DNA from: CAZVJA01 sp964626885
GTDB taxonomy: Bacteria; Planctomycetota; Planctomycetia; Planctomycetales; Planctomycetaceae
Direction of reading: 5' to 3'
Assembly: GCA_964626885.1 (NCBI GenBank)
Contig: CAZVJA010000218.1
Coordinates: 1 to 8,603, forward strand
Length of the DNA: 8,603 bases
The position numbers were made by a program, and so were the translations under genes. This document shows, piece after piece, positions 1 through 5,658 of the stretch (position 1 is the stretch's first letter; every line of letters starts with the position of its first letter). The notes below the pieces were generated by a model. That model was given only the letters and a program-made list of their open reading frames with translations, made no database searches and was not told the origin of the DNA.

Positions 1-861
1 CAGCGCCGCCCACACCCGCTGCTGGAACGCCGTGCCGCGGATGTCGAGCGGCAGATTAACGCTGATATTTGGATTCTCAACGAGTCCGACGACCCGCGCG
101 ACCAGCGTCTCGAATGCCGGATCGCCGCCGAGGAACTGGGCATTCGAAAATTGGTCCTGCAAATCCTGGACGAGCCGTTCCGAATCGTCGCCGAGGGCGA
201 TCTCGCAAATCCCTTTATCCGTTGCGGCGACAAGGATGGCTCCGAGCGAACACTGGCCGACGGCGAAGCGGATCCGCGCGTTCCTCCCACCGGCCCGAAA
301 GTCGGTGGGAGTCATGCCGAGATCATCCACGGAGCCTGCATAGGATCGTGAAGATGAGTTGTAGCCGGCCGCCAGCAGCGATGAAGTGACGGAACCATCG
401 CGCGCGAACGCCGATCGCGCCCGTACGCGTCTCTGCGCGGCTGCGTAGGCTTTCGGCGTGACCCCGGTCACGGATTTGAAGAGTCGGTGAAAATGAAACC
501 GGCTCAGCCCCGCCCCGTCCGCCAGCTCTTGCAATGTTGGCAGTTCGTCGGCTGTTTCGATCAGGCGGCAAGCGGCGGCGACGATAACGGCGTTCTGTTG
601 TGTCGGCGAACTTTGTTCGGGGCGGCAGCGCTTGCAGGGGCGAAAACCCGCTCGCCTGGCGTCCTCCGGAGTCGCGTGGAAACAGACATTGGCACGGCGC
701 GGAAGTCTTGCCCCACACGAAGGACGGCAGAACACGCCGGTGGTCCGCACGGAATAGACGAAACACCCGTCCGCCGCAGCATCGCGCGCGACGAGTGCCC
801 CCCAGCGGTCGTCATCGGTCGCATAGTTCCCAGCCGGGGCCGGATGAATCGCGGTCGTCAT
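1..861 (-). CDS. ada: Ada: bifunctional DNA alkylation repair protein and transcriptional regulator, C-terminus cut by the window edge
   Basis: Ada removes methyl groups from DNA phosphotriesters and O6-alkylguanine and, once self-methylated, activates adaptive-response genes. The reading frame is open from ATG at 861 to the edge (287 codons). Residues 1-85 are the zinc domain: FCRPSC and FRPCKRC supply C45, C49, C76 and C79, each offset by exactly 7 from C38/C42/C69/C72 of E. coli Ada, so C45 is the predicted methylphosphotriester acceptor. Residues about 90-190 are an AraC-type double helix-turn-helix (LADGAGLSRFHFHRLFK, then SLLAAGYNSSSRSY). The alkyltransferase domain begins near 195; the last visible residues, RGTAFQQRVWAAL, are its DNA-binding start. 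E. coli Ada has 354 residues, so about 65 are missing, including the PCHR acceptor Cys. A GAGGA lies 9 nt before ATG. I saw no E. coli-type Ada box upstream. Divergent from the vWA operon. Confidence 0.95.
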   Translation of the reverse strand, partial: MTTAIHPAPAGNYATDDDRWGALVARDAAADGCFVYSVRTTGVFCRPSCGARLPRRANVCFHATPEDARRAGFRPCKRCRPEQSSPTQQNAVIVAAACRLIETADELPTLQELADGAGLSRFHFHRLFKSVTGVTPKAYAAAQRRVRARSAFARDGSVTSSLLAAGYNSSSRSYAGSVDDLGMTPTDFRAGGRNARIRFAVGQCSLGAILVAATDKGICEIALGDDSERLVQDLQDQFSNAQFLGGDPAFETLVARVVGLVENPNISVNLPLDIRGTAFQQRVWAAL

Positions 862-1230
862 CGTCTCTTGTCCTCTTCCTTCATGGCCAGTCTTGTGCTG
901 ATTCTAACCCTGCCGACCGCAAAGACACCTCTCTTTCTTGCTGGCGAATTGAGAAGTCCAGAATAAAGGAGGAGAACGTTGCCTCCCGCGATTCGACGGG
1001 TTCACAGGTTGCGACGCTCATGAAACTCTCGCTATTCAACTCCCGTTGACTCATTTTCCGAGGCCACCTAGACTTACGAATAGCAAGCCGGCACGGACGC
1101 TGGCCGCTTTTTCGGACGGAAGAACGTCCCCGACTGCTTTCCTCTTCGACATCCGACAACCAGCCAGACTCTCTGGACCCGCCCGCCCGGAGCGGACGAA
1201 ATACCCTTCCGTTCCCCGACGAGGGGCTGC
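862..1230. other. Divergent intergenic region between ada and the vWA operon
   Basis: 369 nt with no convincing gene. The left part carries the ribosome-binding region of ada (minus strand). A minus-strand TAGAAT at 906-901 could be its -10 box, but I see no matching -35. A strong plus-strand Shine-Dalgarno-like run, AAAGGAGGAG (965-974), precedes a 14-codon TTG reading frame (979-1023) of unknown meaning. The right part holds the promoter at 1046-1074 and then about 150 nt of leader before the vWA gene. I did not recognise a riboswitch or other structured RNA in that leader. Confidence 0.7.
1046..1074 (+). promoter_or_regulatory. Sigma70-type promoter for the vWA-TPR-ExbB-ExbD operon
   Basis: TTGACT (1046-1051, 5 of 6 to the -35 consensus) and TAGACT (1069-1074, 4 of 6 to the -10 consensus) are separated by 17 nt. 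The expected transcription start is near 1081, giving a leader of about 150 nt. The same CTAGACTT -10 context recurs in the promoter before the HEAT gene at 7369-7396, which supports a shared housekeeping promoter type. Confidence 0.6.
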
Positions 1231-2268
1231 ATGAATTCGCATACCCCAGCCATCGAGCAGTACGAGCCGGAATTCCGCGCGAGTTCGCCGCGCGCCGCGA
1301 TTCCGAGCTGGCTCCTCTCGCTGGCATTGCATGCGGTGCTGCTCTACTTCTTTGCAACGCATATGGCGACTTGGGGAGATGGGTCACTGGCTTCGGCGGA
1401 GGGGGATTTTCGCGAAGTCGGGATCTATGTGCGGCCGGAAAATGATGCACGAGAAACTGTGCGACAGGACGAACCGTCGGCCGCGGAGCAAAGCATCGAC
1501 AACGTGAAGCTCCAACCCAACCCGTCCCCGGTCAGTCCGCAGTCGATAGTTTCCGATCAGCCGCCGGTTCCGTTGACCACCCCTTCGACCTCCGCCCCTT
1601 CGATCATCGGCTCGGGACCGCCGGCCCCGATGCGCGTGCCGACGAGTGTATCGCAGTTGCCGATGTCGTCCGGGAGCATGTTTCATCCCTCGAAGACGGT
1701 GGGACTCGGTCCGGGGACGACAACTTTCTTCGGCGTGAAAGACAAAGGCTCGCGACTCGTCTACGTCATCGACTGTTCCGGCAGCATGCTGAATCACCAG
1801 GCGATCCGCGTGGCGAAAGCGGAACTGATGGCCAGTCTCGAAAGCCTGGAGCGGACGCAGCAGTTCCAAATCATCTTTTACAACACCAAGGCGGATCTGA
1901 TGACGATCGCCGGGCGGGAGCAGGACAAGCTCTACTGGGCGACCGACGTCAACCGCCGGCTGGCACAAAACTATATTTCGAGCGTCCAGGCCGACAGTGG
2001 GACTGACCATATGCCGGCTTTACGATTGGCACTCAGCCTGAGTCCGGAAGTGATCTTTTTCCTGACCGATGCCGACCAGCCGCAACTCAGCGACAAGCAA
2101 CTGAGCGACATCCGCCAGCTGAACGGTGGACGTTCGCGGATTCATTGCATCGAGTTCGGGGCGGTCCCGGAACTGGATCGGCCAAACTTTTTGAAGAAGC
2201 TGGCGCAGCAAAATGGCGGGGGCTATCGCTATCGCGACGTGACCGCGTTCGAGGGAACCGGACAATAG
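1231..2268 (+). CDS. Membrane-anchored von Willebrand factor A protein with a TonB/TolA-like transmembrane helix
   Basis: 345 residues. Residues 1-25 are cytoplasmic; about 26-45 (SWLLSLALHAVLLYFF) form one membrane helix with Ser30 and His34. That Ser-x3-His pair matches S16/H20 of E. coli TonB, the residues that contact ExbB/ExbD. Residues about 75-165 are a low-complexity linker rich in Pro and Ser. Residues about 172-340 are a vWA domain with a complete MIDAS metal site: D181-x-S183-x-S185 (DCSGS), T258 (SGTDH) and D280 (LTDAD). There is no TonB C-terminal domain. ATG at 1231 follows GAGGGG (1221-1226). First gene of the cluster, 166 nt before the TPR gene. Seen: helix, linker and metal site. 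Inferred: it is the moving partner of the ExbB/ExbD motor, with its vWA domain in the periplasm. The ligand is unknown. Confidence 0.88.
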   Translation: MNSHTPAIEQYEPEFRASSPRAAIPSWLLSLALHAVLLYFFATHMATWGDGSLASAEGDFREVGIYVRPENDARETVRQDEPSAAEQSIDNVKLQPNPSPVSPQSIVSDQPPVPLTTPSTSAPSIIGSGPPAPMRVPTSVSQLPMSSGSMFHPSKTVGLGPGTTTFFGVKDKGSRLVYVIDCSGSMLNHQAIRVAKAELMASLESLERTQQFQIIFYNTKADLMTIAGREQDKLYWATDVNRRLAQNYISSVQADSGTDHMPALRLALSLSPEVIFFLTDADQPQLSDKQLSDIRQLNGGRSRIHCIEFGAVPELDRPNFLKKLAQQNGGGYRYRDVTAFEGTGQ

Positions 2269-2314
2269 GGACGATGACGTCTTTTCATTATTCGAGAGAA
2301 GCCGATTTAAGCCC

Positions 2315-2392
2315 GGGAGGGCGAGGCTCCCGCCGAGCCGCTGCGTCCGAATGTCTGTGGTCGTTGCGGCTCCGCAGGAGCGTCGCCCTCCC
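2315..2392 (+). repeat. Dispersed palindromic hairpin repeat, copy 1 (inside the operon)
   Basis: The outer arms GGGAGGGCGA (2315-2324) and TCGCCCTCCC (2383-2392) pair perfectly over 10 bp. Inside, GCTCC (2326-2330) pairs with GGAGC (2377-2381), and GAGCCGC (2335-2341) with GCGGCTC (2366-2372). Its left 33 nt (2313-2345) are identical to copy 2 at 5533-5565, and the two cores have the same 78-nt length and orientation. It fills most of the gap between the vWA and TPR genes. In RNA it would form a strong hairpin without a U-run, so attenuation, mRNA protection or processing is more likely than full termination. An in-frame ATG at 2351 lies in its loop and is not a credible gene start. Confidence 0.85.
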
Positions 2393-2418
2393 AAAGACAA
2401 AGTTCTTGGGAAACGTGC

Positions 2419-2425
2419 AGAGAGG
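2419..2425 (+). promoter_or_regulatory. Shine-Dalgarno site favouring the TTG start of the TPR gene
   Basis: AGAGAGG lies 9 nt before TTG 2435 and just outside the hairpin repeat. The competing ATG at 2462 has only a weak GAAGAA before it, and the ATG at 2351 has no Shine-Dalgarno and sits inside the repeat. Confidence 0.5.
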
Positions 2426-2434
2426 CTGTGGCTG

Positions 2435-3499
2435 TTGAAACGCTTGAACCTGAAGAACGTGATGCGATTGTGGCCGCTGCTCTTCGTCGGCCTGGCGGGA
2501 GCCGGTCCGGAGGGAGCGATCGACACCGTCGTGCTCCAGCAATCGGGGAGTCCTGGACGGATCACGGTTCACGGCAGCATCAAGGAGTACACCGGCAAGT
2601 CGCTGGAGATTTTCGTTGGCAAGGGGGGAAATCTTCAGACGCACCCGGCCGCGGAGGTGATTTCGGTCACAACACCGCAGAGTGCGGCGCACCGTCGCGG
2701 TGCGGCCGAATTTCTGGAAGGGAAATACGACGCCGCGCAGGAATCGTTGCGGCAAGCGCTCGAAGACGAACAGCGTCCCTGGGTCCGTCGCGAGATCCTC
2801 GCTCTGTCCATTCGCGCGGCTCTGCAGCAGGGCGATTACGGCACCGCCGGCGCGCGGTTCCTGCTCATGCTGCACAGCGACGCCGACACGCAGAACTATG
2901 AGTTCATTCCACTCGCCTGGAGTTCCGGTAAGCTCGATGCAACTCTGGCGGACCAGGCACACAGCTGGCTGGTGCAGCCCGTCGAAGCAGCCCGGCTGAT
3001 CGGCGCCAGCTATCTCCTGGAAGATGAAATGGAAGGAGAGTCCGCGGCCCGCGCCCTGAACGATCTTGCATCGAGCACTGATGATCGCATCCGCTCGCTG
3101 GCCCGGGCGCAGCTTTGGCGGAAAAGCCTGCGTTCAAGGGAGTTGCCGCTCGATGTCATCGAACGGTGGGAAGCGCGCGTCGACGAGATGCCCGAGCGGT
3201 TGCGCGGCGGTCCTTGGTACGTGGTTGGACAAGGCTATCTCGCGCGGGGAGAAGCGCCGCGCGCCGCCGCGGCGCTGTTGTGGCTGCCCCTGGTGTTCGA
3301 TCACGATCGTCTCCTCTGCGCGCGGGCCTGCGTCGAGGCGGCGGATGCACTCGCGACCATCGGCCGAAATGAGGAGGCCGGCCGATTGTACGCCGAAGCT
3401 GTGGACAAATATCGCGGCACGCCGGCTGCGGCACGAGCCGCGGAGGCGATCCGTAACCTGAACGTCGAACTCTCGGCCCCGCAGGAGAAAACGCGATGA
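2435..3499 (+). CDS. Exported tetratricopeptide-repeat protein of the vWA/ExbB/ExbD operon
   Basis: 354 residues from TTG 2435. I chose TTG because a Shine-Dalgarno precedes it and the product starts MKRLNLK, a good basic end for a signal peptide; ATG 2462 (345 residues) is nearly as plausible. The hydrophobic stretch LWPLLFVGLAGA (12-23) looks like a signal peptide core. Residues about 30-80 form a small beta-rich segment (RITVHGSIKEYTGKSLEIF). From about 85, paired helices follow: SAAHRRGAAEFLEGKYDAAQ, a region around 120-150, and C-terminal GEAPRAAAALLWLPL and GRNEEAGRLYAEAVDKY, which read as degenerate TPR units. No catalytic motif is visible. Its stop overlaps the ExbB start in ATGA (3496-3499), so the two are translationally coupled. 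TPR proteins usually scaffold complexes; acting as a periplasmic partner of the motor is inference. Confidence 0.82.
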   Translation: MKRLNLKNVMRLWPLLFVGLAGAGPEGAIDTVVLQQSGSPGRITVHGSIKEYTGKSLEIFVGKGGNLQTHPAAEVISVTTPQSAAHRRGAAEFLEGKYDAAQESLRQALEDEQRPWVRREILALSIRAALQQGDYGTAGARFLLMLHSDADTQNYEFIPLAWSSGKLDATLADQAHSWLVQPVEAARLIGASYLLEDEMEGESAARALNDLASSTDDRIRSLARAQLWRKSLRSRELPLDVIERWEARVDEMPERLRGGPWYVVGQGYLARGEAPRAAAALLWLPLVFDHDRLLCARACVEAADALATIGRNEEAGRLYAEAVDKYRGTPAAARAAEAIRNLNVELSAPQEKTR

Positions 3500-4467
3500 A
3501 TTCCCGTGGCCGACTCGAAGAAAGAATGATGCGGATTCCGCCCTGCTCGGCTATGAATCTCAAACCCACAAGCGAACGGTCGCGCCGACGAGGTTGGCCC
3601 CTGATGCTTGCCCTGACCTTGGTTCTGCTGCTGATTCCTGGAACCGCCTTCGCTCAGGAGAAAAGCGTGGTGTCCAACCTTCCGATGGACGTCCACGAAT
3701 TCATGGAAGCGGCGGGAACGATCGGCATGTTGACAATCGTGCTCTCCGTGGCGGTGGTCGCGCTCGTCATCGAGTTTCTGTTTCGCATTCGACGCGGGGC
3801 ATTCATGCCGCATGGCCTGGCGGAAGACACTTATCACCTGATCCAGCAGGGGCAATTCCAGCAGGCACAAACCCACTGACGAGAGAACGGCAGCTTTCTC
3901 GGATACGTGCTGGCGGCGGGATTGGGTGAGCACGGACTCGGTTACGCGTCGATGGAAAAGGCGATGGAGGACGCCAGCGCCGAACAGGCGGCGCGGTTCT
4001 TCCGGCGAATTGAGTATCTGTCGGTAATCGGCACCATCGCACCGATGCTTGGGCTGCTCGGCACCGTTTGGGGGATGATGCTGGCCTTTCTGGAATTCAA
4101 GGCGAAGGCGAATGTGCAAGCAGCCGATCTCGCCCCGGGAATCGCGCATGCCCTGGTGACGACATTCATCGGCCTCGTGGTGGCGATTCCTGCGTTCGCG
4201 GCGTTTGCGTACTTCCGCAATCGCATCGACGAACTGGTGGCTGCCTCGGCACAACTGGCGGAGCACGTCTTCGCTGATTACCGCCGAAATCAGGCGCTCC
4301 GGCGTCGTAAGAAACAGACGGGAACGAGCAATCCCGCTGCCGCGCGTCCCCCCGTCCCTCCGGTGACGTACAACGTTCCGTCCTTGGGAAAACCGGACGC
4401 GGCTCGCCCGCCAATCCCTTCGGTGACGATCGAAAAGGGAAAGATCGAAAGGGATAAAACGGGATGA
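3496..4467 (+). CDS. MotA/TolQ/ExbB proton channel protein, interrupted by an in-frame TGA at codon 128
   Basis: 323 codons plus stop when read through the TGA at 3877-3879. ATG 3496 overlaps the TPR stop and follows AGGAGA (3483-3488) at 7 nt. Residues about 35-53 look like a signal peptide ending AFAQ. TM1 is about 74-97 (LTIVLSVAVVALVIEFLF), TM2 about 174-197 (VIGTIAPMLGLLGTVWGMM, the family's most conserved motif) and TM3 about 219-241. ExbB-type proteins form the pentameric proton-conducting stator around ExbD. A basic, Pro-rich tail (about 268-323) contains AARPPVPPVT and AARPPIPSVT. The TGA separates TM1 (3496-3879) from TM2-TM3 (open from GTG 3907). Frame, composition and family motifs continue unchanged after it, and no Shine-Dalgarno precedes GTG 3907 or ATG 3952. 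It could be a pseudogene, assembly error, split protein or readthrough product. Family call certain; expression as one chain is not. Confidence 0.85.
3877..3901 (+). other. In-frame TGA in the ExbB gene, followed directly by a hairpin
   Basis: The codons read acc cac TGA cga gag aac ggc, with no shift of frame. From memory of related proteins the usual residue here is Cys, so TGC to TGA by one base is the simplest origin. The next base is C; UGAC is known as the least efficient stop context in E. coli. CGAGAGA (3880-3886) can pair with TTTCTCG (3895-3901) over 7 bp (one G-U) around an 8-nt loop. A bacterial SECIS normally places its loop about 16-37 nt after UGA, whereas this loop starts 7 nt after, so it is not a canonical selenocysteine signal. 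Confidence 0.6.
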
Positions 4468-4880
4468 GACCGACGGCTCGTCCACGACAATACGGGTTGA
4501 AGTTCAACATCACTCCGATGATTGACATTATCTTCAACCTGCTGATTTTCTTCGTGGTGACAAGCCACTTCAAACATAGTGAGACCGCGCAGCCGATCGA
4601 ACTTCCCGAGGCGACGCAGATCGAACAAACCCGCGATACCGCGCCGCATCACCTTGTGGTGACGATCACCGCCGACGAGAAATTGACAGTCGGTGCGAAA
4701 GAGGTCGACGAGCAAGCCATCGAGCAGATGATTATTCAAGGGCAAGCGGAAGACCCGGCGCGGTTCGAAGTCTTGATTCGCGGGGACAGAACAACCCCCT
4801 ACCGAAGAATACAGCCGCTGCTGTTGTCCTGCGCGCGCACCGGCGTGAAGAGTTTCAAATTTGCGGTATTGAAGAAGTAG
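4464..4880 (+). CDS. ExbD/TolR-type biopolymer transport protein, first paralogue
   Basis: 138 residues. The cytoplasmic start MRPTARPRQYGLKF leads into one membrane helix, about 16-33 (ITPMIDIIFNLLIFFVV), with Asp21, the conserved proton-carrying Asp of ExbD/TolR (D25 in E. coli ExbD). The periplasmic domain, about 45-138, ends FEVLIRGDRTTPYRRIQPLL followed by GVKSFKFAVLKK, the usual ExbD fold. Length fits the family (about 140). ATG 4464 overlaps the ExbB stop at 4467 in ATGA, so translation probably depends on ribosomes finishing the ExbB gene; the TGA at 3877 could therefore be polar on this gene. Dimeric ExbD inside an ExbB pentamer is the known arrangement. Confidence 0.93.
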   Translation: MRPTARPRQYGLKFNITPMIDIIFNLLIFFVVTSHFKHSETAQPIELPEATQIEQTRDTAPHHLVVTITADEKLTVGAKEVDEQAIEQMIIQGQAEDPARFEVLIRGDRTTPYRRIQPLLLSCARTGVKSFKFAVLKK

Positions 4881-5038
4881 TTGAGAGTCGAGAGATGCGA
4901 GTTGAGAGTCAGCGAAAGCGAAGGATGGCCCCTTCTGATGGGTTTTACGGTTTTAGGCCTCGAACCCTCGCACCATAAAACCCTACCTCCTGACTCCTTG
5001 CATTTCCTGAAGCCCGATAACCTGAAGCCCGATTCCTC
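4881..5038 (+). repeat. Intergenic tract of short imperfect repeats between the two ExbD genes
   Basis: 158 nt with no gene. TTGAGAGTC occurs at 4881-4889 and 4902-4910. The octamer GGGTTTTA/CGGTTTTA runs at 4940-4955, with its reverse complement near 4975-4983. CCTGAAGCCCGAT is repeated exactly at 5006-5018 and 5021-5033. Related units recur at 7277-7307, 8486-8494 and 8573-8603, so these are families of simple repeats. I see no promoter or terminator; the two ExbD genes probably remain on one transcript. Confidence 0.75.
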
Positions 5039-5518
5039 ATGCGTATCCCCTCGTACTACGATCGTAACGACCTGCGGGAAAATCCCGAGATGACGCCGAT
5101 GATCGACATCGTGTTTCTGCTGCTGATCTTCTTCGTCTGCACCTCAACGTCGGGCTTGGTCGAATCCCTCTTCGGTTCGCAATTGGCGACCGGTGCGGTG
5201 GAGTCGCTCGAGCCGGTCGCACCGGAAGAGAAACCGTGGGCCACGGAGGTGTGGCTGCGCCTGCGGCACACGAATCAAGCAGAACCAACAACCGTTTCGC
5301 TCAACGAGCGGGAATACGACGATTTCCGAGAAGTCGAAGCCCAGTTACGAGCCCTCGCAGACGTCGCGCCGGACAGTCCTGTCATTCTCGATATCGGACC
5401 GGAAGTGCCGCTGGAGGATCTGATCCGCACGTGGGATACCTGTCGCGCGGCGAAGTTCCAGTCGATCCAATTCGCCGCCGATCCCGGAACTCTGGCGCGG
5501 CCGGCGGGAAAACGCTAG
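5039..5518 (+). CDS. ExbD/TolR-type biopolymer transport protein, second paralogue
   Basis: 159 residues. The N-terminus MRIPSYYDRNDLRENPEMTP differs from the first paralogue, but the membrane helix (about 20-37, PMIDIVFLLLIFFVCTS) has the conserved Asp23. The periplasmic part, about 70-150, includes EVWLRLRHTN and VILDIGPEVPLEDLIRTWDTC, matching the ExbD periplasmic fold. The stretch about 40-68 (Gly/Ser/Glu/Pro) is a longer linker than in the first paralogue. ATG 5039 has no clear Shine-Dalgarno; what precedes it is repeat DNA. Last gene of the cluster, followed by the second hairpin repeat. Two divergent ExbD genes beside one ExbB suggest a heterodimeric core or two alternative motors; which is not visible. 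Confidence 0.9.
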   Translation: MRIPSYYDRNDLRENPEMTPMIDIVFLLLIFFVCTSTSGLVESLFGSQLATGAVESLEPVAPEEKPWATEVWLRLRHTNQAEPTTVSLNEREYDDFREVEAQLRALADVAPDSPVILDIGPEVPLEDLIRTWDTCRAAKFQSIQFAADPGTLARPAGKR

Positions 5519-5519
5519 C

Positions 5520-5635
5520 GGTGGTTTCAAAACCGGGAGGGCGAGGCTCCCGCCGAGCCGCTGCGACCGAAAGTCTCTCGTTATGGCGGCTCCACGGGAG
5601 TGTCGCCCTCCCAAATACGTGGTTTTGAAACCGCC
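5520..5635 (+). repeat. Dispersed palindromic hairpin repeat, copy 2, with perfect terminal inverted repeats
   Basis: The core 5535-5612 matches copy 1 in length and orientation. GGGAGGGCGA (5535-5544) pairs with TCGCCCTCCC (5603-5612), CTCCCG (5547-5552) with CGGGAG (5595-5600), and GAGCCGC (5555-5561) with GCGGCTC (5586-5592). Outside it, GGTTTCAAAACC (5523-5534) and GGTTTTGAAACC (5621-5632) are perfect 12-bp inverted repeats that copy 1 lacks, with three more pairs to 5520/5635. It lies between the convergent ends of the second ExbD gene and surE and probably acts as a bidirectional transcription barrier. It resembles REP/MITE-type nonautonomous repeats; no transposase is present and no target duplication is evident. 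Confidence 0.85.
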
Positions 5636-5658
5636 TGTAGCCAACTTCCGCGGTCCGC

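Noticed and set aside
1075..1230. Riboswitch in the vWA leader
   Set aside because: I found no recognisable aptamer core or paired architecture beyond a 4-bp CCCC/GGGG stem next to the start codon.
2288..2962. Minus-strand frame of 224 codons across the hairpin repeat
   Set aside because: It is translated repeat DNA plus antisense of the TPR gene; a similar peptide appears at 5382-5708 only because copy 2 of the repeat is there.
3877..3901. Canonical bacterial selenocysteine insertion site
   Set aside because: The loop begins 7 nt after UGA, far below the usual 16-37 nt, and lacks the conserved G in its first two positions. Kept only as an open recoding question.
3870..3910. Frameshift in the ExbB gene between 3879 and 3907
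   Set aside because: Both open segments are in the same frame (3907 minus 3496 is a multiple of 3), so only a stop codon interrupts the gene and no indel is needed.
3301..4485. 394-codon open frame on the minus strand
   Set aside because: It lies antisense to the TPR and ExbB genes, has no recognisable domain or start signal, and long antisense frames are common in GC-rich DNA.
4881..5038. CRISPR array in the repeat-rich gap
   Set aside because: The repeated units are 9-13 nt, directly adjacent or degenerate, with no constant-length spacers and no cas genes.
1231..5518. Zorya-type antiphage system (ZorA/ZorB motor)
   Set aside because: The motor genes are ExbB/ExbD-like; there is no OmpA-like peptidoglycan-binding domain on the ExbD proteins and no ZorC, ZorD or ZorE gene.
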